In this document: positions 43,824 through 56,574 of the stretch, in pieces
Layout: the number at the start of each line of letters is the position of its first letter
How positions within the stretch are numbered: position 1 is the first letter of the stretch
Notes under the pieces: model-generated
Told to the model about the DNA's origin: nothing
The model's database searches: none
The model's input: only the letters and a program-made list of their open reading frames with translations
Origin: Bryoerythrophyllum caledonicum
Taxonomy: Eukaryota > Streptophyta > Bryopsida > Pottiales > Pottiaceae
NCBI GenBank assembly: GCA_963971425.1
Contig: OZ020514.1
Coordinates: 15,505,218-15,569,217 of the forward strand
DNA: 64,000 bases
Direction of reading: 5' to 3'
Translations under genes and position numbers: made by a program

Positions 43824-46800
43824 ATGAAGATAAAAAAATTAAGGGGTCATAGCCTTGCGAAGGCGTAGTTACTTTCACACATTCGGGCCTCTACTTTGCA
43901 GGTCAAACAATCGAAAGAATCATCCTTAGTGATCCATGGATTATTTGTGTGAAAGTGATTGAAGTGTTAGATGCAATAGAGATGCACATTCCTTTTCCAG
44001 TGAAAAGTTTATCAATGCTTTGTGTGCATAGGCCGTTTGATCAATTGGGAGGCAGCTAACCAAAGGCCATACATTGTAATGGACAAACTCACTAACGAGC
44101 CACTTCAAACCTTTTGTTTGCCAATTGTGGACATCAAATCTATCTAGGAGTTCAAGGACCTACGAAATGGCTTGCAGGTCGCCCTCCTTGTTGATAGTAA
44201 TGATTTGAGAGGTTGTGTGAGAGTTGGAGTCATCGACGAGTGCTTACTGAAGGGTACTTGAGAGGGATTTCTCATTCCACATAGCTTCTTTCTGGTTGTC
44301 CGAGTCAACACTGTCAATATGAAGTTTGTCAATCTCCCCACATATTGCAAGATTTTAGATGTGGCCGCCCTTGCCAATTTTGTGGGCCACCTTTTCCTTT
44401 GGAGTGGCTATTTGGTTCATCCCTTATCATTTGATATCGGCTTAGGAGATTCTATGGAAGATAAATGTCATTTAAGTGACACCTCTGGAGCTTCTAATAA
44501 CAACAACCATGGTTTATGATGACAATCATGATTTTGGACAACATAGTTATTGCAGAGGATCTAACGCAGACATTGAAATTTAGAATGGATGTAATAAAGA
44601 CAACTCGTCGGCTTGGAGCCAACGGTAGAATGATCTTCCACTTAATGCTGCCACCGCTTTCCGTAAAGTCTTATATGATCTTGACTATTATCCGGATGGA
44701 CCACAAAGGAGGCACCAATTTTGCCATCTTTGGATTGCAGATTTGCAATAGTTGGGCTTGCAATGATCCAAGTGTGCTTATTGCAAGAGGCTTGTGATTT
44801 GAACATTCTTGGAAATAATGATGTAGAGGTTCTCTTTGTTTTTGAGGTCAAAGATCTCCAATTGACGACGATGCATTCAAAGTTAACTCACACACGACTT
44901 GAAGGTGGTCTGCTTCTGTGACTGCCTTACATTCTACACAGAGCACAATCATGCACAAGGGAGTGGCAAAGGATCCTTATACAGGTGTTAGGCGTATAAA
45001 AAAGCAGAAAGACGACATCACGGTCTCCAAGTTTTGCCGCTTTTAGGACCCAATAGCGTGCTATCTCGTTCATTTAAAAGGTGATGTTCTAGACAATGCT
45101 ATCGATTATTTCTCTAGACGGACACCTGCAGGATCCGCCTGAAGTACTACGCCTCAAGCTTTGAGTAATGACATGAATCAACGCATGTGGTTTAGAGCGT
45201 GCTTCATGTTGTTCCTGGATTCCACAAGCCCTACATTACCCTCCATGGTATCGAATGTGTGCAAAGGTGTCTAGTACCGCATTCACGGAGTCTCCAAATC
45301 TACTTACTATAAGTACAAATTCGATTCCAAGAAGGGTCGCTTGAATGGTGGCTACGAAAACGCAAGCATTATGTGCCATAGGGTTCACACAATTCAAGCG
45401 CGTGGGACCATATCTTGTATTTTCAACCACAATGCTGATCACATGCCAAATCAATTTTGTGTCATAGGCAAGAAGAGGGTGTACTTACTAATGGTTTTTC
45501 CAGCTGCAAAGAATTCAAATCATTTGTGTGACATGTCCAACTTTGTAAGTATTGTCTATTCTTTTTTATATCCATTGCATGTTTTCTCCATAGCCGTCTA
45601 CCTAATGCGTTGGTTGGTCACTGACGTTGTACTCCTTCATTGGTATTAATCCCTAATTTTGTCTCATCTAGGTAAATGGCAAATGCAATGCCAAGCCAAT
45701 TTCACGATCTCCGGTGAGTTGTTGGAAGAAGAGGTTCTCTAGGAATGTTGACATTAATGCTTTAGATAACAACTTCTCTAGGTGCACAAAGTGCATCTTT
45801 CTCGTCAAGTTTCTTGCAAAATATCTATGCAAGTCGGACGAATGCACTCTATGATGACCGACATAGACACCTAAGACAGTGATTCCAAGGATGTAGAAGA
45901 TAACCAAGGCCACCGCTCGCCTCGGGCGAATCCCGATTCCATGTACCAACATGCTTACTCACGGGCACAACGAATGTATCTATGCACATTACTCCACGTT
46001 GTTATGGCGAGAGGATTGAAGTTTTACCATCTCCTCACTGTGTCGAGTTTTTAGAGCATTGAAGCGGCACCCTATACATGAGTCTAACGAGCTTTTCTCA
46101 TGTCTACCCCATAATCCATTCTTTGAAGTTCTACTTCATAGCAAGTCGAGATGTAGTTCCTTGATCCCCAAATCTAAGAAGATTTTGTTATCAAATGCTC
46201 TTTCATAAAGAGCAGATGTCCGACTTTGCTGAAAGTTATATCTCCAGCTAGATAACTCTGATAAGGATAACAAGAATCGGTTTGTCATATTATTTTGCTT
46301 GCTTCTCATAGCTAGGCAAGTTTTCAAGGAAGTGATAGTGGAATTTTTGATTGACAGCCGCACTCATAAACACATTGATGCATATTTTAATTACCTTTCA
46401 AAATTCATCAATCAAAAGAACATTAATTGTTTAGCTCATATAAGATTTAAGAAATGGTAGAAGACTATTGCGTTCATACTTGAAATTGTGCAGGAGGTTG
46501 CCAATTTTAAGAATTACATTTCTGACTTCGATGATGCGGGTAGTATCAAGATTGTTGGTCTTGTAGAGATGCACCTCTTCAAATTTTACGTTGAAGAAGA
46601 AGGTGAAGACATTGGATGGCATGTCATGATATACAAGAGGTGTACGACCAATTCTACTTGGCTTCCTCTTGGTAAGCCACTTATGATCAACAATCTTCTG
46701 TGCATCTCCCGACTTCCTCTACCTTTGCTCAAGGTCCTTCATTTTCCTTTCCTAGACGACAAATCCCCTTCAAGCCCCTCCAGGGTGACATTTGATTGAT

Positions 46801-47348
46801 TTATGCTCTCATTCTATTTAACCATTAGTGTCTCCTAGAAGGATTTCGCTTTAAGTTAGACTAAATCTAGAATCAAGCACGTGGCTCTGCATTGCCAAAT
46901 GACGTAAATGCCAATCTAGATGTTATTCAAGAGAATGACCCCAACTCGCATTCATATCGTGGTCCTCAATTTAGCCGTCCAAAGTTGTCATTTAATCCCT
47001 TTTTAGATGTCGTGTTTAATGTTGTTGTTTGTTGCCATCCCTTGCAAATGGCCGAGTTTTTGAGTGCGCTGACCTAACTCTCAGGGAGTGCTTCAGAAAT
47101 TTTAAGTTCAAATGGTGGTTACCCATGATACAAAAGAAGGATACCAAGCATCTCGTCCCAAAGAAGTGCTCGAAAAAGATATGGGATCGGACAAACAAAA
47201 CTACAAAATCGTTTTGTACTTGTATCGCTATTTGTCTCACAATAAGAGCGGCCCTCCTAAGTCCGACGATATCCGGCTAGCGATAGCAAGCGCTGCAATT
47301 TCTTATTTGGAGGCTAGGGGAATTTCAATCCATTTCAATGACAACTAG
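43824..47348 (+). pseudogene. DUF7869-type transposase-like gene remnant (copy 2)
   Basis: Same order as copy 1: SGLYFAG, IILSDPWIICVKVIEV, FLIPHSFFLVVRVNTVNMKF, VGLAMIQVCLLQEACDLN, NHNADHMPNQFCVIGKKRV, then intron, then LQLDNSDKDNKNRFV, THKHIDAYFNYLSKF, EMHLFKFYVEEEGEDIGW, and the C-terminal PKLSFNPF and FKWWLP. The VGHTHEDID motif of copy 1 is DSRTHKHID here, so the acidic residue pair is lost and the protein would be inactive even without its stops and frameshifts. At the place of the copy 1 TAG 18,173 this copy has CAA. The final TAG (47,346) matches the copy 1 stop. Confidence 0.75.
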
Positions 47349-47937
47349 TTGTTTTTGTAGGCGGCTCCCTGCCAACGGATTGGTGCTTCATTGATGACAA
47401 AACCTCAATCTGATTGCATTGTTGATTTAATTCTGTTGAAGATTTCTTCTTAGGTACCACTTCTGATGGTAACCAAGTCTAATGATCAAATATTATAACA
47501 TTGAAGATTTATTTGTTGGCTGTCAGCGGACATCCTTGTCATTTTGTAGCAGGAGGTCAGTAGAGCAGTGGTGGTCAAAGTCTTCGAGCATGTGGAGGTA
47601 CAAATTCAAACAATTGCACGTGAGTTGGTCAAAAGACATTATGATGTTAGAGTTGCAGTGTCATTGACACAATTTACGCTTCATTCACACGTTACAATAG
47701 GATAATCATTGTATATATCAAAGAATGTGAGTAAATACTACTAGGTGTGGTATGTTTAGAGTTAATTGAATATCTTTCAATGATCTTTATCCAATGATGA
47801 CAATCTTATGCAATATGTACAATCAACCGCTCATATTAATGTTCAAGTAGGAGAAAAATCAATATAGAAGGGGTGTGAGTTGCACGTATTTTATCTCCTT
47901 CATTGTATGATTTTGTTGTCACTATATAGTGGAGAGT

Positions 47938-48335
47938 CATGGTAGAGACACGATGAATAACCATTGTTTGAAGAGAGAGAGGCAAGGGAGGAAGAGAAAC
48001 ATAATGAAGATAATCGGGTGACGAGTGTGGAGAGTAGTATTTCTTTAAGTGAAGCAATTGATGTTGAGCTAGTGTCGGTTGTTAGTAGGGCAAAGTTGAT
48101 GTATTACGGGTGCGACTTCATTGTCATTGCTGAGGTGGTCAACGACAATAGTCTTCACGATATCAGGGATTCTGAAAGAGAAGACGTCAAGGTCGAGGTC
48201 AAGGACAAAGTAGATGAAGGAAGGAGGACGAGGAGGACCCTTGGTTTAAAGACGACATGGACACAACTTCAAGCAACTACGGCGGTGCTTTTGAAATTGG
48301 ATGTGACACCGGATTGGACATGGACTCCAATGTAG
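47938..48335 (+). pseudogene. Acidic small protein remnant (copy 2)
   Basis: An ATG at about 47,939 starts MVETR as in copy 1, then a TGA. A shifted frame continues with Arg/Glu-rich then acidic sequence and ends with a CDTGLDMDSNVD segment aligned with CDTGSDVDSDMY. Frameshifts separate the parts. Confidence 0.6.
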
Positions 48336-48400
48336 ACTAGATAGAAGATCTTAAGTGTGTTTATGGAAGAATCCGTCGTGGAAAAGTACTTACAAAGGAT

Positions 48401-48846
48401 TGAAGAAGCGATGAGGACGTTGTCTTATGATGAAGATGAGCTATCTTTGGCTCGAGATAGAAAGTGCTGCCCAGAAGAAGGAGACGAGTTCTCGTAAGAA
48501 ACGCGACGGTAGATGCAACATATAGACAACAAAGAGGCCAACAAAGTGGAGGCTTGTCCTTGTCGCAGCTCCTGCAATTGGCTATTCAGACCGGCAACCA
48601 ATGTTGCTGAGGACGCATGGCATGAGGCTCCTTGGACAAGCTCCGAGACTTTGGATGATAGTTAAAGCCATTTTTGAATCCGAAACAACCAAAATTATTG
48701 ATGTTGTTGCTTAAAGAGTCATTGAATTGCGTAGTTTTAATTGCCGTGCATTCTAGGTGGTTTGAACTTAAAGATGTTGTATGAGAAGTTATAAATGTTT
48801 GCCAAAGAATCCTCTGTATCCATGTTAACCGAGGATTTAGGCTTAT
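48401..48846. other. Junction between the second large element and the Gypsy element
   Basis: No homology to the copy 1 left terminus and no terminal repeat found. Weak frames (LLQLAIQTGNQC-like) are suggestive of another decayed transposon but too broken to name. Confidence 0.35.
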
Positions 48847-48904
48847 TGTAAGGTCCCGGTTGTTATTTTTTGAAGTTACTGAAGTAGTTATGGATAAAAA
48901 GTAG

Positions 48905-49015
48905 ACTATGGATGAATCCGGACAATGGATGAAACTGTCTAGAAATGACAGTGGATGAAACTGTCTGGACTTTGGATGAAATTGTCCGGACATGGATGTC
49001 ATCCGTCCGGACATC
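48905..49015 (+). repeat. Short tandem repeats in the putative 5' LTR
   Basis: GGATGAAACTGTCTGGAC-like words repeat four to five times, with CCGGACA spacers. Possibly an LTR promoter repeat. Confidence 0.55.
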
Positions 49016-49894
49016 TCCATCCATTGTGGAGGATTAGGGTTTGGAGGGGGTAGAGAGTCACCCCCTTGGACTCTGGGACTCTCTCTTGTTTTTGAGGTGT
49101 TGATCTCTCTTGTGGTGTTGCAACTAGAGTGTAGAATTGAGATTAGAGAGCTAGGAAGTGGAGGTATCATGTGAATCTCGAGTTATCGTGTGTATGGGTG
49201 TGGTGTATGGATGTTTTGAGGAAGTAAAGCAAGACTTACTACTTTCTATTGTGTGTTTGTCTTGTGTTTTGAAGTTGTGAGTAGATCTTGTTGTTAAGGA
49301 AGCATTATGGAAGGATTTGGTTGTGGGCATAGTAGATTCGGCTTGAATGCACTAGATCTGATATAGATCTAGCCCGATCTGCAAAACCCTACACACTCTA
49401 ATAGTTTAGAGTTAGAAACAAGTCCGAATTTGTTGTGGGTATGGTCTGATTTGCTGTAATCGAGTACGGCAACTTCAGATCTGTGGATTAAACCTAAAAA
49501 AACAACAGAACCAGAGTGCCAACTAACCCTCAATTTAGATCTAGATTCAGATCTAGGTCGAATCTAGGGTTTTAGACTCAGTAAAAGTCTTGTTCTGGAC
49601 TTTTTGTCTATTGTCCTCAAACATCAGTTTGATTGAGCGTAGAATGGATAGTCTCTCCTGGAACTTGAGGTGAAATCCCCCCTTTAACATTGGCGACCAT
49701 GCATAAGTTCAAATCAAATGGCTCTTGTTGACCCGCAACGCAAGACAACAGCCTTCTAGAGGGTAGTAGGCAGTGTCTGATCAAGGAGCTGCAGACAGCC
49801 ACAGATAGACATCGACAACTGCAGACACACACAGACACAGACAACCACAGATTGCTGCAGACAGACACGGACAAACGAAGTCCGACAGATACCA

Positions 49895-50255
49895 GCGTCA
49901 TACCCTGCTGGGATGAAGTCCGGAAGATACCCTGGCGATATCCTACTGGAGTGAAGTCCGGACAATACCCAGGTGATACCTTGCTGGAGTGAAGTCCGGA
50001 AGATACCCTGGCGATACCTTGTAGCAATGACGTCCAGAAGAGATCCTCAGGATACCCTGCAGTAGTAACGACCAACAGCGATCCTACTGCGACCCTATTG
50101 GAGTGAAGTCCAGCAGAGACCGTGGAGATACCCGGCTGCAGTGACGTCCCACAAGAGCTCCTGACGATACCCTGTAGTAGTGAAGACCAACAGAGCTTCT
50201 GGAAAGACCCTACTCAAGTGAAGTCCGGCGGATACCTTGAGGATATTCTGCTGTA
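49895..50255 (+). repeat. Degenerate minisatellite in the Gypsy leader
   Basis: About eight units of roughly 42-46 bp built on GGAGTGAAGTCCGGAAGATA followed by CCCTGGCGATACCTTGCT. It is preceded at 49,795-49,870 by CAGACA/CACAGA low-complexity sequence. No coding role is apparent. Confidence 0.75.
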
Positions 50256-52129
50256 CAGTCCAGTCCAGAGATGGATTGGGTTTTCCAACACTTGTGACGT
50301 CTCTGCAATATCTGTAGCAGCCTCAAAAGATTGACCAATTCAAGGTGGATGGGGTGAGGGACGAACAAAGAGCTCAACAGTGAGGCGCAGCTCCCGTTGG
50401 AACAACCCATTGCAGACTTTGACCATTACGTCGGTAATCAATACTACTGGGGCTTTGAAGAGGAGCACGACTTCTACAGTGCCCCAAACAGCCCTTCCGG
50501 CTGTGACCATCTCACACCTGAAGAATTTTATAGGGGCATCTTGCGGCATCTGGAGTGTCCAGACTCATATCACCCTAATCAGAGTCTTGCCTGACCTACC
50601 CCACGGTATAGGGAGACATCCAGGATTACAATTCAGGACCTAGCGTAGCACAACTCCCGAAGACTGCCTTTGGACTTTCCACAAGCAGGTATAGTATTTG
50701 CAGCAGCAGAAAGTGACACAAGGGCAGACAACAACGAACAGTCATTCTCCAGTTTGCTGTCATCCGTGTCTATACGTGGACCTCATCGAAAGACCAACAA
50801 TGACGCCCCCAACACCTCTGACTACGACCCCCGGACACCTATAGTGACTTGGGTACTGGCATTGGAACCTTGGAGCAGTGGTCTGGGAGACGCTACGCTG
50901 GAGGAGGCATCGAGAGGCCAACACATGTCAAGCTCTAGATCCGAGGACTGATCCTACGTCAAAAGGGGGATAGTCTAGTGTTAATGAGGTAAGTTCCAAA
51001 TCCAAATTTCCAAAGTTGGGTTGAATGGAATGGAGATGTTGTTTGGTCAAATGTCATCCATGTATGTTAAACAAATATCAGTAACTGAACATAGACAATA
51101 ACTAGACGTTAACAAGAAATCTAGACAATTATTGGATATATCAGTAAAGAATCCAAACAAAGCTAGACATGAACTGGATATAACCCTAGATCTTTATCTG
51201 ACATCTGGATATTCACAAAAATTAAGATGAAAACATAAAAACCATAAAAAAGGAAGAGCAAACAACAAAGTAACAAATGTGTATGGAGGGAAGAAAAACA
51301 AGAGAAGAGAACCTAAACCAGTTGAGAACAGTTAGGGCAAAACTGAGACCTAAGACTCAAAGGAATTAGGTAAGGAAAAAGGGTGTTGGTGGAAATCGGA
51401 TCCAGACATCCAGTGGGAAATGAACAAAAGAGGAAGCAGTGGCTCAACCGGTGTTATCCCAGAGAGAATGTTGGCAACGAATATTTGACGGCAAAACAAA
51501 TGATCTAGAACCAGGAAAGGGCCTAACCTGAATGACGAGCATGTACTACTGACAACTAGTATGAGTGGGATGATCTGGGTGTAGAAACGGGACAGTGTGA
51601 AAGACCAAAACATGTGCAGGTGAAGAAAACAGTACCGAAGGAGGTAACTGACTGGAGGACTCTACACTGGAGTACTGGGAAGCATACTACCGGAGTCATA
51701 CAATGGAGCAATCACAACATATAGTGGCAGCACCTGCTCAAGATGGAGGGAGGCTATGAAGGACTGGGCATGGAGCTCGCAGCAAGATTCCATGCACATC
51801 AAGAGAAGAGAAGAACAACACATAGGATCCAGGAGCAGAAAGCAGAAGCATAGGATACTACAGGGCATCAAAACCCGAGCTCAGAGGAGAGTACAACAAA
51901 CCGGCGACATCCAGTCGACATGGAGGTTCCTGGCAAAAATTCATCATAGGAGGCATACAATTTGCCCCACAAAAGGCTAGACGGACTCGGAGATCCAGGA
52001 GAGCCCCCGATCCGGACGAGGCAGGACAACAGAGAAGTAGAGGGAGCACCAGAGATGAACCGGAGGGAGTTTGGAGTTTGAGAAGGCATACTCCATCACC
52101 GATGGGAGCCGGTTCAAACAAATATCAAC

Positions 52130-54015
52130 ATGCAGATCCATGATCCAGACCCAGAGGATAGGACGGATTTCCGGGCATGGGAAAGACCACCAATTCCAAG
52201 GTATGAAGCTCAAACTTCGGACAATCTACGTGCTAGTTTGGATGAAATGAGCCAGAGATTGGGACAAGGATACCTTAGGAGGTATGGTCCAGAGATGGGA
52301 CGTAGAGGACCAGACCAGCACAGGAGCAATCAAGGATTACCACCTGTACGAAGGACATCAACAGTCCACTTCAGAGAGGAGGAGGATTTTGACCATGATC
52401 CAGAGTTCATTTCTAAACAAAGGCGCATACTAGAAGAGTTTAAGGCTCAACAAAGGGCAGAGAAGGAAGCAAGACGCCAAAGGACACAATGAGGCTCAGT
52501 ACAACAAAATCGGAGGAAGTAGGGCTACCAGACAAGGTCTGGACTTGAACTTCCGGAAGCTATGAGGTTACTGCTAGAGCACACCCAACGTCAAGAGGTA
52601 GAGAAGGCCTGGCAGGAAGAGCAACAATGTTTGGAGGACCAGAGGACCGAAGACATCCAATGGCAGAAGGACGAAGCCAGACATAAGACTTTCCAGTGGT
52701 GGGAAGCGTGGCAGAGCGCGACAGAGCCATCAACAGCAGCACCAAAACCAGACCCGTTGGGAAGATGGAGACATTTTCAAGAAACCGACGCTCTAGAGCA
52801 GTTGAGAGACTCATCTCGACCACCAGGTCCAGAGGAATGGGAATACATGGATTGGCGGCCGTCCAAGATAATGGGAGCCACACCAAATCCCAGACCCGAC
52901 GGCATAGGAGCAAGCCCAGGAGGTCCAGTCCATCCGACTGGAACATTACGAAGGGCACCAGAACCGGCAAACTATATGGAGCAGCCATATGTGGATATGT
53001 ATCCTACGGCCTATCCACCTCAGGTCATTCGACTAGAATCTAGACCCACAACATCAAAATTTGTCAGAATGGGTCCACCTCCAGGTTCGGCTCCGAAACC
53101 AAACCCCAGCTATCCACAAAATTATCAATGGTGGATAACAGACTATTAAACATTGGAGAAGAAGACTACCGAGGGCCTATCCGGGCATAGCTGGAGCCAA
53201 CGCATCCTCCACCACGTTACTTGGCTGGACCTCCAGCTGCAATTCCAATCTGAAGAACTGCAGCACCCCCGGTGGTGGTACCAAGCAGGAAACCCCTACC
53301 ATATACCAAGAACAAGGAAGGGAACAACCCAGATGCTCACATACTCCAGTTTGAGCGAACATTATGGCACAATGGAAAAACCGACGAACAAGTTATCATC
53401 AACTTGTTCGGAACCACATTGGGAGACAAGGTTGGGGCCTGGTATGAGACATATCTAGAGAATCACCTTTATTGTTCATGGGCTGACATCAAGGTGGCAT
53501 TTCGGAAAGGCTATCGGAGCTAAACCACTGACGAAGCAGTATTCCGGGAATTGAAGTCCTTTGTCCAGCAGGTTGGAGAAAAAGTCCAAGATTACTATGA
53601 CCGGTTCACGACGTTGATCAAATGTCTGCAGTCAGATCCAGGAGAGGGCTTCCGGATTACTTACTTTAGAGCTGGACTTTTGGAGTACATCAAGTTTACC
53701 ACCAGTATTGCTCCAGCCCGGACTTTGACAGAGTTGTTGGATGCAGCACTTCGATGCGAGGAGAACTATACGGACCTAAATGGTAAAACAACAGGCATCG
53801 AGATCCAAAGAAACGACTCCAGCGGCAAGGGTGGAAGTACCACAAGTAAGGCGGCCACTCCGGAAGTGCCTAAGAAATTCTGCACTCGTTGCAAACGTCC
53901 GGGACATCTGAAGCCCGATTGCTGGTTTAATCCAGATAATCCACAAGGACTATCTCACAGAACCACGGAAGGGGCATCAGTGAATGTCAATGAAGTCTGG
54001 ATCGAGCCAGAGTAA
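52130..54015 (+). pseudogene. Gypsy gag region
   Basis: Charged Gln/Glu/Arg-rich frame at 52,130-53,149, then after a frame change a Pro-rich linker and a capsid-like domain at 53,300-53,800 (NLFGTTLGDKVGAWYETYL, YYDRFTTLIK). A first zinc knuckle C-x2-C-x4-H-x4-C (CTRCKRPGHLKPDC) lies at about 53,880. In-frame TGA 53,251 and TAA 53,521 interrupt; TAA 54,013 closes the frame, which then continues. Plant Gypsy gag binds element RNA in cytoplasmic particles. Confidence 0.75.
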
Positions 54016-55308
54016 AACCCAGGCGCACAACAAAATTCTGCCAGAAGCTACTCCAGACGAGTGTATTTGCGCACATGCGATGGAGACTCCAATTAGAATA
54101 GACTGAAGGTGTGCCACTTATGCGGTCAACCGGGGCACAAGAGATACCACTGCCCATGCAAGAAAGAGTGGGAAGAGTTCCTTGCCACGACGGCTAAGAG
54201 CAAAGCTAATCCAGCCCATCACGTGAGCAACGTGGAAATCCATCTCCTAGAGGACAACGACCCAGTTGCAGTCGCGAGTTTAACTAGAGCTCAGCGGCTG
54301 AAGGCAGGACTAGTAGCACTAGACAGGGAGAACCGAGCAGCTGAACCTCGGAGTGCCTGGATCCAAGAAGATTGGAAAGAAGAAGAAAGATTGAGAAACG
54401 CGATGATGGATATTATCAAGGAGATGCAAGAGCGGGAGCAGGCCGATCAAGGAACGAACTCCACCCAGCCAACTCTAGACCCAAACAAGGAAGTTGTACC
54501 TTCCTCCTCTGAAGACTGGTTGGAATTTCCAAACTCTGATGTCTTGGAAAGCCCACTCCGGACCACACCAAGCGAGTTATCAAGGTCTGGAGATCCAGCG
54601 GACATCATTCCTGTGGTGGGACGGAAGATCCTACAAAGTCTAGTGACGGTAACTTTGGGGCAATTACTACACATGGCACCCAACCTCAGTAACTTTATGA
54701 AGACTCACTTGTTTCCGTCTCCAGAATCAAGAGGAACTTCAGATTCGAGAACCATTCCGAAAACCAGTCCCGATACCTCCACGGTACCGAGTCCAGTTTC
54801 CAGTGCTGTAGTGGATGTAGACCGGAATTTACCTATCCTGCGAGTACAAATTGGTATTAGAACTTTAGACAATGTGTTGTTGGACGGAGGGTCTGGAGTC
54901 AATCTCATCACAGATGAAGAGCGGAAGCGGTTGGGTCTTAGGGATCCACAATCGGCACCATACAGATTCCGTATGGCAGATCAGACAGTCTTGGAACCGG
55001 TGGGTTTCACACGAAATGTCAAGATTTTCATTCACGGTATTCCATACTTGATCAGCGTCACGGTGATCAAGAACAAGGAGGTTAACGAAGCCTATAGCAT
55101 GTTGCTCGGGAGACCGTGGCTGATAGATGCCAAAGTCCAGCATGATTGGGGCAACAACCTTGTGACAATTCGGGGGGGTGGCATGGTAAAGACCATTCCG
55201 GTAAATCAACGCATAGGCCCCAGACCTAAGCTCCCGAAGGTGGTAGTAGCTTACAGCTTTGAAGTTGGGCAGATTGAAGAAGAGGAGGCTCAATGGCTGG
55301 GCACATAA
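54016..55308 (+). pseudogene. Second zinc knuckle and aspartic protease of the Gypsy element
   Basis: After TAG 54,094 a second knuckle (CHLCGQPGHKRYHC) appears at 54,112-54,153. An acidic linker follows, then a retropepsin-like domain with VLLDGGSGVNLI at about 54,870 and LLGRPWL near 55,105. The usual DSGA/DTGA reads DGGS, a variant common in plant Gypsy proteases. Closes with TAA 55,306, in frame with what follows. Confidence 0.7.
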
Positions 55309-55569
55309 TCGGATGTATTGGTCGTCGGAACAGTAACCTTACCCAATTTTGGTGTAGGTTCAGATTCGGACCCCGTACTAGATACTCCGACAGTACGCGA
55401 GTTAGTGCCGGACGTGCAGACCTCTTGAGAGAGCCAAGAGAGTCCACATGCCACGTACCCGGATCACTTCTACACATTTACGGAAGGTGACGTTGATGTG
55501 GACGAGACTCCAGCAAGGATCAAGGTCCAAGACATGAAGGTGGCGGCCTGGACACTTCCCGAGTGAGAA

Positions 55570-56574
55570 CAACGGCGGAAGGTCAATGTCGGGACAGTAG
55601 AGGACCCACAATATTTACGGCTAAATGCTGATCTGGACCCAGAATTGGCAACACAGGCCGAAGTACTCTTTCGGGAGTATAAAGATGTCTTTGCCTAGAC
55701 ATACAAGGATTTGAAGGGAATTCCCCCTTCAATCGCCTAGCATCAAGTTGAGTTGGAGGACTACCCTCCAACCCATCAAGCCAGATACATGATGAATCCG
55801 AACTAGGCCAACATTGTCAAGCGTGATCTGGACAAGTTGTTCCAGGCGGGATTCATCACACCGGTGGAAGATGCCACATGGCTATCACCCATCGTCATCG
55901 TACCCAAGAAAAATGGCAAGTTGCGCATATGCATAGACTTCTGGAAGCTGAATGCAGCAACCAAAAAAGATCCGTATCCGTTGCCTTTCACAGAAAAAGG
56001 TTTGGATATTGTCGCCGGTTATGAGATGTACTCGTTCCTAGATGGATACTCTGGATATCATCAAATTCAGATTGCCTCGGAGGATCGATACAAGACTGCT
56101 TTTGTTACGGATTGGGGTGCTTTTGTCTGGATAGTTATGCCATTTGGACTCAAGATCGCTCCGCCCACCTACCAGAGGGCCGTGAACAGAGCATTTCGGG
56201 AGTATATTGATAGCTTTATGAAGCTGTTTCTAGACGATTTCAGTGTTTATAGTGATATTTTCACTCATCTGGAAAAACTCCGGCTTTATTTCATCAAGTG
56301 GCGGGAGTATGGCATTAGCCTTAACCCGGAAAAATGCGCCCTCCTGGTATATTCGGGCATTATTTTGGGCCATGTCGTGTCTAGAGACAACAAATGTTCA
56401 GACCCGAAGAAGATTGAGGTCATTGCCAACATGCTCAGACCAACAAAACCCGGAGACATCCAAGTGTTTAACGGCTTCGCACAATTCAACCGGTGTTATA
56501 TCCGGTCCTATGCACACATCATAGAGCCCATTACAAAGCTCATATCGCAAGACGGAAGAATTCATCTGGATTGA
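55570..56574 (+). pseudogene. Gypsy reverse transcriptase
   Basis: Motifs IDFWKLNAATKKDPYPLPF, FLDGYSGYHQI, PFGLKIAPPTYQR and the catalytic FLDDF (about 56,228). Upstream TAG codons at 55,696, 55,738 and 55,804 lie where Trp or Gln is expected. TGA 56,572 follows. The catalytic core itself is intact. Confidence 0.8.

Larger units (their letters stand above)
35883..48400. mobile_element. Second copy of the large TIR element, inverted, decayed and truncated (copy 2)
   Basis: A 24/28 match to the terminal repeat lies at 35,883-35,910. From there rightwards the gene order of copy 1 is seen reversed: FCP1-like IV, III, II and I, ParB-like gene (all minus), then the DUF7869-type gene and the acidic gene (plus). 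Distances from the FCP1-like IV stop to the terminus agree (439 bp in copy 1, 358 bp here). Frames are broken by many stops and frameshifts. The DDE-side terminus is missing; homology fades near 48.35-48.4 kb, before the Gypsy element. Palindromes start at 36576, 37293, 37765, 38672, 39714, 40516, 41961, 43606, 44607, 47360 and 47515. Confidence 0.85.

Noticed and set aside
47750-47790. TTTAGAGTTAATTGAATATC as the missing terminal repeat of copy 2
   Set aside because: Only a loose match, and element-related coding sequence continues about 550 bp beyond it.
48586-49170. 194-residue minus-strand frame in the presumed LTR
   Set aside because: Low-complexity, crosses tandem repeats and lacks homology; an accidental open stretch.
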